The translations under genes were made by a program, and so were the position numbers. The notes under the pieces were generated by a model. It had not been told where the DNA came from. It searched no databases and worked only from the letters and a program-made list of their open reading frames with translations. This document shows, in pieces, positions 1 to 9,238 of a DNA stretch of 64,000 nt. How positions within the stretch are numbered: the stretch's first letter is position 1; each line of letters opens with the position of its first letter. Source of the DNA: an uncultured Methanobrevibacter sp. (GTDB lineage Archaea; Methanobacteriota; Methanobacteria; Methanobacteriales; Methanobacteriaceae); NCBI RefSeq assembly GCF_902784195.1, contig NZ_CACZTX010000001.1, forward strand, positions 372,001-436,000, written 5' to 3'.

Positions 1-417
1 AGAGTAAGGCTCTGTTTGAGTAGCTTGACTTAACATGCCTATAACGGCCAATAGTATCAATAGAACAGCAAAGGCTAAAAAGCATTTATTGAAAGTTAAA
101 TTAGATAAAAAATCGTTATTTGTTGATTTTGGCCTATTAGGCTTTGCAGTCTTTGCACTAGAACCAGCAGAGCTAATGGTTTTTTTAGGACTAGAACCAT
201 CAGGACTTTTAGTGCTTGTAGAAGTACTAGAATCAGGAACTTTAGGTTTGGATACAGGACTATCATCTGAACTTATAGGTACAACAACACTTGAATTGTC
301 AGATTCTTGTGATTTGATATCGCTTTCCAATTTAGAAAAGTCAAAGCCGCAATTGGAACAATAACGATTATTGTCATTATGTTGTTCAAACCCACATTCT
401 GGACAGAATTTAGTCAT
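1..417 (-). CDS. Zinc-ribbon membrane protein (partial, C-terminus off the window)
   Basis: The minus strand opens at ATG 417 behind the Shine-Dalgarno AGGGGTGAT and stays open to base 1 (139 codons seen). The N-terminus is a zinc ribbon with two CxxC pairs (FCPECGF and YCSNCGF). A Ser/Pro/Lys-rich linker follows at about residues 35-95, then one hydrophobic transmembrane segment at about 108-125 (CFLAFAVLLILLAVIGML). Zinc-ribbon plus linker plus single-span proteins are common in Methanobrevibacter and usually carry an outside domain, which is missing here. The function is unknown. It is separated by 25 bp from the next minus-strand gene upstream, so the two may be cotranscribed. Confidence 0.75.
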   Translation of the reverse strand, partial: MTKFCPECGFEQHNDNNRYCSNCGFDFSKLESDIKSQESDNSSVVVPISSDDSPVSKPKVPDSSTSTSTKSPDGSSPKKTISSAGSSAKTAKPNRPKSTNNDFLSNLTFNKCFLAFAVLLILLAVIGMLSQATQTEPYS

Positions 418-442
418 ATCATCACCCCTTAAATAAAACTAA

Positions 443-1264
443 TTAACGTCTCCTTCGTCTTCTGCTTCTTAATTTTTCAGACTGGTCTTTCTTAAATCTT
501 CTAGTAAATTTGGTTAAAGGTTCAACAAAGACTCCTGCAATAGCTACAGCCACTCCTACAAGTCCTGTAATAAACATTACCACATAAGTTGGAGCCAAAT
601 GGTCTTCAAAATAATGAACTGTATTTTGTACAGGTCCTTCTATAGAGATTATATTATAATCGCTTTCATTTAAATAATCCCTAACGTCTACCACATCATT
701 TGCATTTACACTCACTTGAATATGAACAAATGCGAATTCAGACCCTACTCCTGCCCTATTGCTTAGCCAATTTACAAGAGATCCTAGCGTAGTGGTTGAA
801 CTTGCAGGATTTTTTAAGTCTACTGAAACGGAATTGTTGGTTACCTTAAATGTTTCAATCTCAGGATCAGCCCTTAAATGATTTTCCACATAAATTTTGG
901 TGCTGTTCTTAATGAAACCTGTTTTCAGCTCAAAACCGTTTGTGGAAACTGAATTTACCCCATTTAGATTGCTAATCTTATTGGTTACATCACTAATGTT
1001 AGAAGTTGATGGAATGTTCAGATTAATCACTTCACTATCCAATGTAAACAGTCCTTGAGCATTACCTATAATATATGGGCTTTCCTCATAAATAGGGTCA
1101 ATGAAGAAGTATCCTCCGATAGCGCCAAGAACAAATCCGATTATAACTATGGACACAATTTCCTTTCTACCAACATATGGGGATAAAATTCCCATGGAAA
1201 AGGCAAATACCATAATTATAAGGAATAGGATAATATATATAATTCCAGTAATTAAATCCATCAT
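443..1264 (-). CDS. Conserved membrane protein with extracytoplasmic domain
   Basis: About 273 aa. Two N-terminal hydrophobic segments (about residues 5-27 and 35-55) are followed by a soluble domain of roughly 150 residues, probably outside the membrane, and a third transmembrane segment near residue 230. The C-terminus is a very basic tail ending in six arginines, which fits a cytoplasmic end. I start it at ATG 1264; an in-frame TTG lies two codons upstream. I do not recognise a named family or function. It lies downstream of the zinc-ribbon gene's promoter side on the same strand. Confidence 0.7.
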   Translation of the reverse strand: MMDLITGIIYIILFLIIMVFAFSMGILSPYVGRKEIVSIVIIGFVLGAIGGYFFIDPIYEESPYIIGNAQGLFTLDSEVINLNIPSTSNISDVTNKISNLNGVNSVSTNGFELKTGFIKNSTKIYVENHLRADPEIETFKVTNNSVSVDLKNPASSTTTLGSLVNWLSNRAGVGSEFAFVHIQVSVNANDVVDVRDYLNESDYNIISIEGPVQNTVHYFEDHLAPTYVVMFITGLVGVAVAIAGVFVEPLTKFTRRFKKDQSEKLRSRRRRRR

Positions 1265-1542
1265 AATCAACTCTTTTAACGATTTTAGATATAAATTTAT
1301 CTTAATTCAGTTTTAATTAATTAAATAAATTTATAAACAAATATTACATTAAAATAAGTCCTAATTTTTAAAATAAAAGAAAATAACTAAATTTATTTAA
1401 GATTTTAAACAATTTTATTATAAATATTTTAAAATTAAGAATTATTATTCTACTTATTATATATAAAAAACTTAATTTATATATTTTATGAAAAGAGTAT
1501 TTTTTAAAATTAAAAAAGAGAATTTGAAAAAAATTAGAGAAA

Positions 1543-1995
1543 TTAAATTAATCTGTTCACTTCAATCATATTTGAATCCTCATCCCATATTACTGTAATT
1601 TTATTAAAGCCCTTTGATAAATGAATATTTTCATTTAAACCATTATAATCAAAAGAGCTGGTGATTTCTTTTGAATTATCTGATAGATTCAAATCAATTG
1701 ATGCAAACCCTTTATTGCCATCATTATAAAGTCTAATATCCACATTTCGATTTAAATCAACATATACAATTCTTTTTGATCCCTTTCCAGATGCATAGCA
1801 AAAGTCAATGGCATCGGTTATTTTAGACAATTCGCTTTTAGCGTTGATTGCATCTATAATATCATTTGAATAATCCATTGCAGCCAATAGAATTGGAACA
1901 GAAATCAAGGTGATAATTAATATCACTATCATGGAACTTAATACGTATTCAAGTGATAATTGGCCTTTATTGTCTAAAATCATATTTCTCATCAT
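1543..1995 (-). CDS. Type IV pilin-like protein with class III signal peptide
   Basis: 150 aa. After a short charged leader comes KGQLSLEYVLSSM followed by about 22 hydrophobic residues. This is the archaeal class III (prepilin-like) signal peptide, with the QxSxEY motif; cleavage is expected between Gly and Gln. The rest looks like a small beta-rich pilin head. The gene lies 47 bp downstream of a prepilin peptidase gene on the same strand, which supports a substrate-enzyme pair. AGGAA precedes the start; ATGs at 1995, 1992 and 1983 are all possible. The product is probably a minor pilin or pilus-like surface fibre subunit. Confidence 0.8.
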   Translation of the reverse strand: MMRNMILDNKGQLSLEYVLSSMIVILIITLISVPILLAAMDYSNDIIDAINAKSELSKITDAIDFCYASGKGSKRIVYVDLNRNVDIRLYNDGNKGFASIDLNLSDNSKEITSSFDYNGLNENIHLSKGFNKITVIWDEDSNMIEVNRLI

Positions 1996-2042
1996 TTCCT
2001 GAAATTCTTTAAAAGTTTAACCTGCAAAAAACTTATTTCATA

Positions 2043-2999
2043 CTAAAGCATTATCTTTATAAATCCTGAAATAATGGATATGAAATCTCCAAAGATTAAA
2101 AAAGCCATATATCCAAGTGTAATGAATGGCATGAATGGAATCTCAATCTTGATTTTAAACTTAGGACTCTTGATCAGATCCATTTTGTATAATGCTTTTA
2201 TTAATTTTATATCTTCTCTAGTCAATCCCATACTGTTTAATGAAGAGAAACAATAAATATCCTCCACTTTAATTGCATTTAAATTAATTTTTGAATTGCT
2301 TTTATTCATTTCATCATTTATCCTATCAAATGCAATTTGACTTTTAAAGAAATATTCATTCAACACCATGCCTTCTTCTAAACTTTCAATGTAAACAGTT
2401 TTATATGTTAATTGCTTAAATGCTAATCTAAAATCCAAAATAGATAATTTTGAATAATATTTTAACTTTTTTTCTCTAATTAGATTGTAAATGACAAATA
2501 GGATAATAAATGCTAAAGCTATTAGAATGCCATTTAGAAGTATTGAGATCATCTTTGGATAAAAGATGAATTGATTTAGGATTGCTAAATCCAAATTGTG
2601 GAAATAATTTATATTGAAATGATTCAAGTCCAAAAAGGATAATGCCAAAGACAAACCAATGAAAAGCTTAAAGTCTCCACCTCCCCAAAAGCCGATATGC
2701 CATAAGATAAATGAAATAAGTGTTATTAAAGCCGTTAAAGCCATTGAAAATATTAAAATTAAAGGATTGCTAAAACATATGCTTAAGATTAAATCAAAGA
2801 GTAAAGCATAAATCAATAGAATTAAGCTTAATTTATTAGGAATAATTCCAAATTTCAAATCATAATAATCAGCAATCAATAGAATTAATAGTATTACGAA
2901 CAAATGTATTTGACATGAATTGATCAAAAGATGTGAACTGTTAAATGAATGATTTATTAATGAATCCAGAATATTCCCAATAAAAATACAAGCATACAA
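2043..2999 (-). CDS. eppA: Archaeal prepilin peptidase, EppA-like (A24 family)
   Basis: 318 aa, strongly hydrophobic, with about six or more membrane segments. It has the two aspartate motifs of A24 aspartic peptidases: Asp47 in DLKFGIIPN and Asp109 in GGGDFK. Family members cleave class III signal peptides; EppA acts on QxSxEY prepilins such as the one encoded directly downstream. The start is TTG 2999, placed about 7 nt after GGAGGT. A soluble insertion of about 90 residues (roughly 190-275) before the last membrane segment is unusual compared with small FlaK-type enzymes. The exact subfamily (EppA rather than FlaK) is inferred from the neighbouring substrate. Confidence 0.8.
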   Translation of the reverse strand: MYACIFIGNILDSLINHSFNSSHLLINSCQIHLFVILLILLIADYYDLKFGIIPNKLSLILLIYALLFDLILSICFSNPLILIFSMALTALITLISFILWHIGFWGGGDFKLFIGLSLALSFLDLNHFNINYFHNLDLAILNQFIFYPKMISILLNGILIALAFIILFVIYNLIREKKLKYYSKLSILDFRLAFKQLTYKTVYIESLEEGMVLNEYFFKSQIAFDRINDEMNKSNSKINLNAIKVEDIYCFSSLNSMGLTREDIKLIKALYKMDLIKSPKFKIKIEIPFMPFITLGYMAFLIFGDFISIISGFIKIML

Positions 3000-3285
3000 G
3001 AGGAAACCTCCAATTTATACTATCAATCTTAAAAAAGCAATCTAATTTATTTAAATTGTTTTTATAAGACAATTGAATATTATTTTTTCATTATATTTAA
3101 GTATAACAGTTTTTATAGAAAAACAAGTACAAATTAATTGTTATATTATTTTTAAAGTATAAATTGAGATTAAATTGAAAAAATAAAAGCAAATCATTAA
3201 TTATAAGTTAATTAAAAAATTTTAATCAAAATGGAAATAAAAAAATTTAAAAAAAATAAAAAAAGTTATAGGAAATTTAAAAAAT

Positions 3286-3864
3286 CTATTTAATAAATGA
3301 ATAAGCTTCAGACAAGATTACAGAAGCGTTTTCAACTACAGCACCATTATTTTTAAAAATTGAGTTGTAATCCATATTGTGCCTTATGCTGATGAATTCG
3401 TAATCCTTGGATCTTGATTCAACAATCAATCGCTTTCCCTCAATCTTATAGACACTATTGTTATTTTTTGAGTGATATGATTCTGGATTGTCAATTCCTC
3501 TTTTTTCCAAGAGTTCCTCATTTGAAATCTTGACAATTCTACCTTCCTGTATAAGATCATTGAGGATGTTTAAAACCAATTCAAAATCCAGCTCCAAATC
3601 AATAGCTATCTCATCTAAAAAGCAATCATTATATCTTATAAAATAGCTTAGAACTTCCTTTTTTGCATCAAAATAATTGATCTCCCTGAAATTGGCAACC
3701 TTATATGTCTTAAGCTGCTCTCGTATTGCTTCCCTTAAAAAATCTGAAATGCTTAAGTAATCGCCGTTTTCTATTAGATTAATCAATTGATTATGTATGT
3801 TTATCGGAACCTTTGTAGCTATTGTTTTTCCAATTTCTTTATTGTTTTTACTTATTTCGCTCAT
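3286..3864 (-). CDS. Ribbon-helix-helix transcriptional regulator with C-terminal helical domain
   Basis: 192 aa. Residues about 14-52 fit a CopG/NikR-type ribbon-helix-helix: a short beta strand (TIATKVPINIHNQL) then two helices ending in FLREAIREQL. A second, winged-helix-like region follows at about 65-115 (LDEIAIDLELDFELVLNILNDLIQEGRIVKI). The start is ATG 3864 behind AAAGGGGATT. It lies upstream of the prepilin peptidase and pilin genes on the same strand, so it may control them, but a 286 bp gap separates them. An inverted repeat about 105 bp upstream may be its operator. The ligand and target are unknown. Confidence 0.7.
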   Translation of the reverse strand: MSEISKNNKEIGKTIATKVPINIHNQLINLIENGDYLSISDFLREAIREQLKTYKVANFREINYFDAKKEVLSYFIRYNDCFLDEIAIDLELDFELVLNILNDLIQEGRIVKISNEELLEKRGIDNPESYHSKNNNSVYKIEGKRLIVESRSKDYEFISIRHNMDYNSIFKNNGAVVENASVILSEAYSFIK

Positions 3865-3969
3865 ATAATCCCCTTTAATAATTTTTTTAATGAATATGTT
3901 ACTAAATAGGTCTTAATTCAATATAAAATGATTTGAAATGCGAAAAAAATAAAAATATTAATTGCACAA

Positions 3970-3993
3970 TTACACAAAATCACAATTGTGTAA
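3970..3993. promoter_or_regulatory. Inverted repeat upstream of the RHH regulator (candidate operator)
   Basis: TTACACAA, 8 nt spacer, TTGTGTAA, with the nested palindrome CACAATTGTG at 3981-3990. It lies about 105 bp upstream of the ribbon-helix-helix gene in otherwise low-complexity DNA. RHH regulators bind short palindromes of this kind. The assignment is inferred. Confidence 0.35.
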
Positions 3994-4156
3994 AATCATA
4001 ATGGTTAAAAAAATTAAAGATTTATTAAAAATAGAAAAATAGAATAAATAGATTAAAATTAGAAAAATAGTTAAAATAGAAAAAATAGTATAAAAATAAT
4101 TAAAATCTATAAAATTAGAAAAAATAGAAAAATAGAATAAAAAAGAAAGAATAAAA

Positions 4157-5785
4157 TTATTCTTCTTTGTTTTCAAAAGATGCCTTTACAAATGAAGCAA
4201 ACAATGGGTGTGCATTGTTTGGTCTTGACTTGAACTCTGGATGGAATTGACATCCGATAAACCAAGGATGGTCAGGCAATTCAACAATTTCAACCAAGAA
4301 GTCATCTGGAGTTGTTCCTGCAATGACAAGACCGTTTTCAGTCAATACATCTCTGTATTCGTTATTGTATTCATATCTGTGTCTATGTCTTTCCTGAATG
4401 AAGTCTTCACCATATGCCTCTTTGGTTCTGGTGCCGTCAATCAATTTACAGTCATAAGCACCTAAACGCATGGTTCCGCCCATGTTCTTGATTTTCTTTT
4501 GCTCTTCCATCATGTCAATAACTGGGTATTTGAGGTCATCTTTGAATTCACTGCTGTTTGCACCGTCCATTCCGATTCTTCTTGCAAATTGAATTACCAT
4601 ACATTGCATACCTAAACAGATACCGAAAATAGGAACTTCATTTTCAATTGCATAGTCAACAGCACTTAACTTACCTTCTACACCACGGTCTCCAAATCCT
4701 CCAGGAATGAGAATACCATCAAGCTTTGAAAGCTCTTCATGGAAAGCATTCAATTCATCTTCATTTTCCACATCCACATCAGATGAAAGGTATACAATTT
4801 TCATTTTAGCGCCAATTTTCGCTGCTGCGTGGTGCAAGGATTCTCTGATACTGATATAAGCGTCTTCCAATTCCACATATTTTCCTACGATACCAATGGT
4901 AACCACTGGATCTTGAATCTTAAGTGAATCCACAATTTCTGCCCATTCATGTAGAGTATTCTTGTCATTTTCAAAATCAATTCCTAAATTAATTCTGTTG
5001 GAAATGTACTGGCCAGCGTTTTCCCTATCCAACACTAATGGAACTTCATAGATTGTTTGAGCATCAGGAGTGTTTACAACAGCATCAAATTCGACATCAC
5101 AGAAGTGAGCGATTTTTCTCTTCAAGTCATCGTCAATAGGCTTTTGACTTCTTAAAACAATCATGTTAGGGTTGATACCCATGCTTCTAAGTTCTTTTGA
5201 AGAGTGTTGAGTTGGTTTTGTCTTGAATTCACCGGCAGCTTCCAAGTAAGGAACGAATGTTACGTGTACAAACATTACGTTTTCAGAGCCTTCCTCATTT
5301 CTCAATTGTCTTAATGCCTCAAGGAATGGTTGGCTTTCAATATCCCCTACAGTACCTCCAAGCTCTACCAAAACGACATCATAGTCATCCTTAGCAGAGA
5401 TTTCACGTACCATCTCTTTGATTTCGTTTGTGATATGCGGGATAATTTGAACGCAAGCTCCGAGGAAATCACCTTTTCTTTCTTTGCTGATAACAGATTG
5501 ATAAACTTTTCCGGTAGTGATGTTTGATATTCCTGGAAGCTCTACGTCCAAGAACCTTTCATAGTGACCTAAGTCAAGATCAGTTTCCATACCGTCATAA
5601 GTGACAAACACTTCTCCATGTTGGTATGGGTTTAAAGTACCAGAATCCCAGTTTAAGTATGGGTCAATCTTAATCGCTGCAACCTTCAAGCCGTAAGAAC
5701 GTAATATACGGCCAATGGATGCAGAGGTAATTCCTTTTCCAATGGAACTTACTACTCCACCAGTAATTATAATATATTTTGTCAG
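4157..5785 (-). CDS. pyrG: CTP synthase
   Basis: Makes CTP from UTP, glutamine and ATP; about 542 aa, normal for the family. The N-terminal synthetase domain has the expected [10 protein letters not shown] loop and DPYLN; the C-terminal class I glutaminase has FGICLGMQC (Cys near residue 390) and HPEF (near 521). No ATG, GTG or TTG lies in frame before the essential [10 protein letters not shown] region. The codon where the family Met sits is CTG at 5785, nine bases after AGGAG, and an in-frame TAG lies four codons further up. I therefore start it at CTG. Starting at the internal TTG (5689) would delete the first 32 residues, including the nucleotide-binding loop. The T-rich tail overlaps the stop, with stem AGAATAA/TTATTCT. 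Confidence 0.92.
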   Translation of the reverse strand: MTKYIIITGGVVSSIGKGITSASIGRILRSYGLKVAAIKIDPYLNWDSGTLNPYQHGEVFVTYDGMETDLDLGHYERFLDVELPGISNITTGKVYQSVISKERKGDFLGACVQIIPHITNEIKEMVREISAKDDYDVVLVELGGTVGDIESQPFLEALRQLRNEEGSENVMFVHVTFVPYLEAAGEFKTKPTQHSSKELRSMGINPNMIVLRSQKPIDDDLKRKIAHFCDVEFDAVVNTPDAQTIYEVPLVLDRENAGQYISNRINLGIDFENDKNTLHEWAEIVDSLKIQDPVVTIGIVGKYVELEDAYISIRESLHHAAAKIGAKMKIVYLSSDVDVENEDELNAFHEELSKLDGILIPGGFGDRGVEGKLSAVDYAIENEVPIFGICLGMQCMVIQFARRIGMDGANSSEFKDDLKYPVIDMMEEQKKIKNMGGTMRLGAYDCKLIDGTRTKEAYGEDFIQERHRHRYEYNNEYRDVLTENGLVIAGTTPDDFLVEIVELPDHPWFIGCQFHPEFKSRPNNAHPLFASFVKASFENKEE

Positions 5786-6070
5786 ACAAATCCACTCCTA
5801 ATTGATTTAATAATTTTGAATTTATTTGAATTTTCTTATTGTTTTTATATAAAAAAATCCATAATGAATACTCAATAAAATATTAGTTTAATTTATTATA
5901 TAAAACTTATCTTATGAATCTAAAATTTGAAAAATCATAATAAAAAAACTCATATGATTAAATTTTGAAAAAATAGATTAAAATAGTTTAAATTAAAAAT
6001 AAAGAAAAATAAGGGATTTAAGAAAAAATTTAAAATAAAATGAAAAAAAGAAAAAGATTAAAAATGGAAA

Positions 6071-6484
6071 TCATAAAATACTGTCGAAGAATTTACCCCA
6101 TTTGATTACGCGCTTATGATCTTGAACCTTCATTTCATAGGAGTCATCAATAGCAGCATATTCTTTTTCCAAGATTTTCTCTTTAGCTTCAAAGTCATAT
6201 GCAGTGTCTTTTAATTTGTTAATAACATCCATTTCTGCAGTTACTTTTTCTAATTCTGGAGTTAAATCCTTGTCAGTATTTTCCATTTCATCTTCTAATT
6301 TTGATTTTTTAATGACTAACTGTTCAAGCCTTTCTTCAAGAAGCTGATCATTACGAACTCCATAATGGTCACGTAAATAGAAAATCAAGTCAATAGCTTC
6401 ACCTACGCTTAATCCATTTTCTTCCATGATTTGATATCTTTCAAATTGCTCATCATTTAATTCCACAGTAATTTCATTTGCCAT
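6071..6484 (-). CDS. Small coiled-coil protein of unknown function
   Basis: 137 aa from ATG 6484, chosen because GAGGT lies 7 nt upstream. The N-terminal 40 residues (MANEITVELNDEQFERYQIM) look like a ribbon-helix-helix-like or antitoxin-like segment; residues about 45-115 are highly charged and predicted coiled coil. The C-terminus contains a basic stretch followed by WGKFF. It stands alone between pyrG and vapBC. I do not recognise the family; a DNA-binding or scaffolding role would be a guess. Confidence 0.65.
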   Translation of the reverse strand: MANEITVELNDEQFERYQIMEENGLSVGEAIDLIFYLRDHYGVRNDQLLEERLEQLVIKKSKLEDEMENTDKDLTPELEKVTAEMDVINKLKDTAYDFEAKEKILEKEYAAIDDSYEMKVQDHKRVIKWGKFFDSIL

Positions 6485-6612
6485 GTTAAAACCTCTTAAT
6501 ATAATCACAAAAATATTTTGAATTAATAATTATTTATATTATCTATAATTTATTCTATTTAACTATGTTTAATAATTTTCTATTATTTTTAAAAGAAAAA
6601 AGAAAAATTTAC

Positions 6613-6996
6613 TTATTTTATAACGGATAATCCTTTTATCTTAGAAAAATCACTATCGAATGAAACTATCTTATTGATTCCTAACTTTTGCATTGATTCT
6701 AAAATAGTGCAATCTGAAAAGTTAATTGAGGAATTATAGTATCCTGATAATTTAACTGATTCAGCATAATCCTTTTCTTTCAAATAAACAATTTCATTCA
6801 TTTCATTCAAATAAATGAAAAGATCATTGATTTCTTCACCGCCATTACTTCCAAATGCATTTAAAGTTTCATTTAAAACAGTGCTATTGATATACCTTTT
6901 CTCGTTTAGTTGTGGTTCCAATTCAATGGCCCTTTTATGAAACTTATCATCTTCGATTAAGCGGGCAATATAATAACTGCTATCTATAAAAATCAA
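6613..6996 (-). CDS. vapC: PIN-domain ribonuclease toxin VapC
   Basis: 127 aa, a full PIN domain. Acidic residues expected to bind magnesium are Asp5 (MIFIDSSYY), Glu43 (LNETLNAF), Asp95 (FSDCTIL) and Asp114/116 (FDSDFS). VapC toxins cleave specific RNAs and are neutralised by VapB. The start is TTG 6996, directly abutting the TAA stop of vapB; its Shine-Dalgarno (GAGGAG) lies inside the end of vapB, so the two genes are translationally coupled. The target RNA cannot be read from sequence. Confidence 0.88.
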   Translation of the reverse strand: MIFIDSSYYIARLIEDDKFHKRAIELEPQLNEKRYINSTVLNETLNAFGSNGGEEINDLFIYLNEMNEIVYLKEKDYAESVKLSGYYNSSINFSDCTILESMQKLGINKIVSFDSDFSKIKGLSVIK

Positions 6997-7230
6997 TTAT
7001 AGTTCTCCTCTTCCAGCTTTTTTCTTTAATTCAACAGCATTTGTAGGTCCTGTTCCCTTGATTACAAATTTAGATAAATCACTTATTGGTCTTTGTCTTT
7101 TGATTTCTATAATCATTTTACCATCTTCTGTACTCCAATCCAATACATCATCCAAACTCAAATCCAACTCTTTCCTGATTTCTGCAGGAACTACAGTTTG
7201 AAACCCCTTATACAACCTTGTACAAACCAT
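6997..7230 (-). CDS. vapB: AbrB/MazE-type antitoxin VapB
   Basis: About 77 aa. A swapped-hairpin AbrB DNA-binding domain fills the first ~45 residues (GFQTVVPAEIRKELDLSLDD is typical), and the C-terminal tail is basic and probably wraps the toxin. ATG 7230 is preferred to GTG 7239 because AGGTGA lies just upstream. As in other VapB proteins it should neutralise VapC and repress its own promoter; repeats suited to this are seen upstream at 7239-7312. The operon contains only vapBC. Confidence 0.87.
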   Translation of the reverse strand: MVCTRLYKGFQTVVPAEIRKELDLSLDDVLDWSTEDGKMIIEIKRQRPISDLSKFVIKGTGPTNAVELKKKAGRGEL

Positions 7231-7238
7231 TTTATTCA

Positions 7239-7312
7239 CCTAATATTACTATATAATATCAGATATTTATAATTACCTGAAATTTAAATTATCTGATAAA
7301 ATTAATATTAGG
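7239..7312. promoter_or_regulatory. vapBC promoter with nested inverted repeats
   Basis: Two nested inverted repeats: the outer pair CCTAATATTA (7239-7248) and TAATATTAGG (about 7303-7312), and the inner pair TATCAGATA (7257-7265) and TATCTGATA (7290-7298). An extra half-site TACCTGA lies between. This fits autoregulation by VapB or VapBC. The TATA-like element lies inside the array. Confidence 0.5.
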
Positions 7313-7467
7313 TTTAAAAATATTATTAAAGATAGGTTTAAACTAAGTTATTTATAAATTTAACTAGATTTAATCTTTATTTATTCAATACAATGAAAAT
7401 ATTGATTTTATTTTGAAAAATAGCGATTATATTAAAAAATAAGTAAAATTAATTAAAAAAGTAAAAA

Positions 7468-8223
7468 TTATTTTTGATGAGTTTCCAAAAATGAAGATGC
7501 AGCCAATACATTTTCCTTGAATTGGGGATTGATTTCAGTCAGGAATCCCATGAATGACTCTCCAATATCCTCATTTTCATAGTCTATTTCATATTCCTTT
7601 TCAATGCCTAAAAAGTCATTGATCCACTCTTGGGGAACATTGATAAAAGGAAATATAATGTTCTTATTGCTTAAGTCCATATCATATATGCTGGATAAAT
7701 CAAATTTCCTGTCCCATTCGATTCCCTTTCCATCAAATATATCATTCAAGATATGATTAACTTCCTGATTCAGGTTCAATGGAGAAATTACAGAATCAAA
7801 GTCATCTGCACTGATATTTTCATCATATTCAATGAAAGTTATACCATATTTTCTTGAATATGGCTCGATTACTATGTATAAAAACTTGTTGTAATCATTA
7901 TCCATTCTTGGAATGAGAATCCTTTCCTTTGGGCTTAAGGACTCCGCCAATGTCTTTGAAGACCTTGAACAGATCTTTTGAAAAAGAGATGACCTTACCA
8001 CTTCTATATCAGAATAATGCCTGTTGAAGGTTTCTCTTCTTTTTTTGGAAAACTTTGAAAAGCGAAGATTTTCTATATAAAGCTTAATGTCCCCATCATC
8101 AAAGAAGCTTACAAAACGAGTGTCAACACCTATTTGCTTTAAGAACTTCATAACATCCTTCTTTGAATCGGACAGTTCCTTTTCATCCTCTTTCAAAATA
8201 AAATTTGATAGAAAATCATCCAT
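7468..8223 (-). CDS. Hypothetical protein
   Basis: About 251 aa from ATG 8223, preceded by a weak GTGAT. It is acidic, soluble and without clear motifs or membrane segments; the region about residues 55-80 is rich in Lys/Arg. In-frame sequence upstream of the ATG is derived from a tandem duplication of the aroE 3' end, so a longer start (to 8283) would be an artefact. It may be cotranscribed behind aroE. I do not recognise the family. Confidence 0.6.
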   Translation of the reverse strand: MDDFLSNFILKEDEKELSDSKKDVMKFLKQIGVDTRFVSFFDDGDIKLYIENLRFSKFSKKRRETFNRHYSDIEVVRSSLFQKICSRSSKTLAESLSPKERILIPRMDNDYNKFLYIVIEPYSRKYGITFIEYDENISADDFDSVISPLNLNQEVNHILNDIFDGKGIEWDRKFDLSSIYDMDLSNKNIIFPFINVPQEWINDFLGIEKEYEIDYENEDIGESFMGFLTEINPQFKENVLAASSFLETHQK

Positions 8224-8248
8224 AATATCACTAAAAAAAATTAAAAAA

Positions 8249-8362
8249 ATTCTAAACATCCAACAATGCCTTTTCCAAAACAATTAAATTCCTAAAACAT
8301 CCAACAATGCCTTTTCCAAAACAATTAAATTCCTAAAACATCCAACAATGCATTTTCCATAA
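8249..8362. repeat. 41-bp tandem duplication of the aroE 3' end
   Basis: Three head-to-tail copies at a 41 bp period. The rightmost is the true end of aroE; the middle is nearly identical, including the codons for LLDVLGI and the stop; the leftmost differs by a couple of bases. The copies lie between aroE and the downstream hypothetical gene. They look like slippage or unequal exchange products. Confidence 0.85.
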
Positions 8363-9230
8363 CATCTGCAGGAGCTTCTCTTCCTAACCAGATTTCAAAG
8401 CTTCTGATTCCCTGATACAATAGCATCTTATATCCATAAACAACTTCTGCATTAGCCAATTCAGCTTCCCTTATCAATGATGTTTTCATAGGAGTGTAGA
8501 CAATATCATTTACAAGAAGATCCTCATGAAGCATATCTGCACTTGCCACTGGCTTATCATCCACATTCGGATACATTCCGATAGGTGTTGTATCTATAAA
8601 TATGTCTGAATCTGAGAGTTCTCTTTTCAATTCTTCTAAATCATAAGCATTAATACTTATATCAATGCCAATACTTTCTAAATTAATCTTTAAATCATTT
8701 GCAAGAGATTGCGCCTTGCTTAGATTACGGTTCAATATTGACAATTCATCAATTCCACTGTTTGCTATCTGAAAAGCTACTGCCCTTGCTGCTCCGCCGG
8801 CACCGGTAATGCTAACTTTCTTGTCTTTTATTGAAGTTTTTTCCTCAATTGCACGGACGCATCCATATCCATCAGTGTTGAATCCTTTAGTTCTTACATT
8901 GATGCCATTATCTTGATTAGATGATTCATTATCTTCATCATAAATGAATTGGATTGTGTTTACTGCACCAATCATTGAAGCTACTGAATCGATATCATCA
9001 AGGTGTTTAATGACATTGCTTTTATGAGGTATGGTTACATTCAAACCTTTTATCCCCATAGCTTTTGCACCTTGAATGCATTCGCCTAATCTTTCCTCTT
9101 TAACATGAAATGGAAGATAAATGTAATTAAGACCTAATTCATTAAGTCCTGCATTATGCATAGCTGGAGAGAAAGTGTGTTCAATAGGATCTCCAATAAC
9201 TCCTAATATTTTTGTTTTTCCATCTACCAT
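8325..9230 (-). CDS. aroE: Shikimate 5-dehydrogenase
   Basis: Reduces 3-dehydroshikimate to shikimate with NADPH in aromatic amino acid synthesis. 301 aa, normal length. The substrate domain has FSPAMHN (Ser21) and NVTIPHK with catalytic Lys70; GFNTDG gives Asp120; the dinucleotide loop is GAGGAARA at about 143-150; the C-terminal YQGIRSFEIW is also typical. ATG 9230 follows AGGTGATAAA, and the upstream DUF2115 gene ends within this ribosome site, so the two are probably one operon. The 3' end is duplicated in tandem downstream. Confidence 0.95.
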   Translation of the reverse strand: MVDGKTKILGVIGDPIEHTFSPAMHNAGLNELGLNYIYLPFHVKEERLGECIQGAKAMGIKGLNVTIPHKSNVIKHLDDIDSVASMIGAVNTIQFIYDEDNESSNQDNGINVRTKGFNTDGYGCVRAIEEKTSIKDKKVSITGAGGAARAVAFQIANSGIDELSILNRNLSKAQSLANDLKINLESIGIDISINAYDLEELKRELSDSDIFIDTTPIGMYPNVDDKPVASADMLHEDLLVNDIVYTPMKTSLIREAELANAEVVYGYKMLLYQGIRSFEIWLGREAPADVMENALLDVLGI

Positions 9231-9238
9231 TTTATCAC

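Noticed and set aside
35-364. Plus-strand open frame of 109 codons at the left edge
   Set aside because: It is opposite the zinc-ribbon gene, which has CxxC pairs, a membrane span and a ribosome site.
3970-4176. Short frame rich in Phe/Ile/Leu on the minus strand
   Set aside because: Translation of A/T low-complexity DNA downstream of pyrG; no ribosome site and no conserved pattern.
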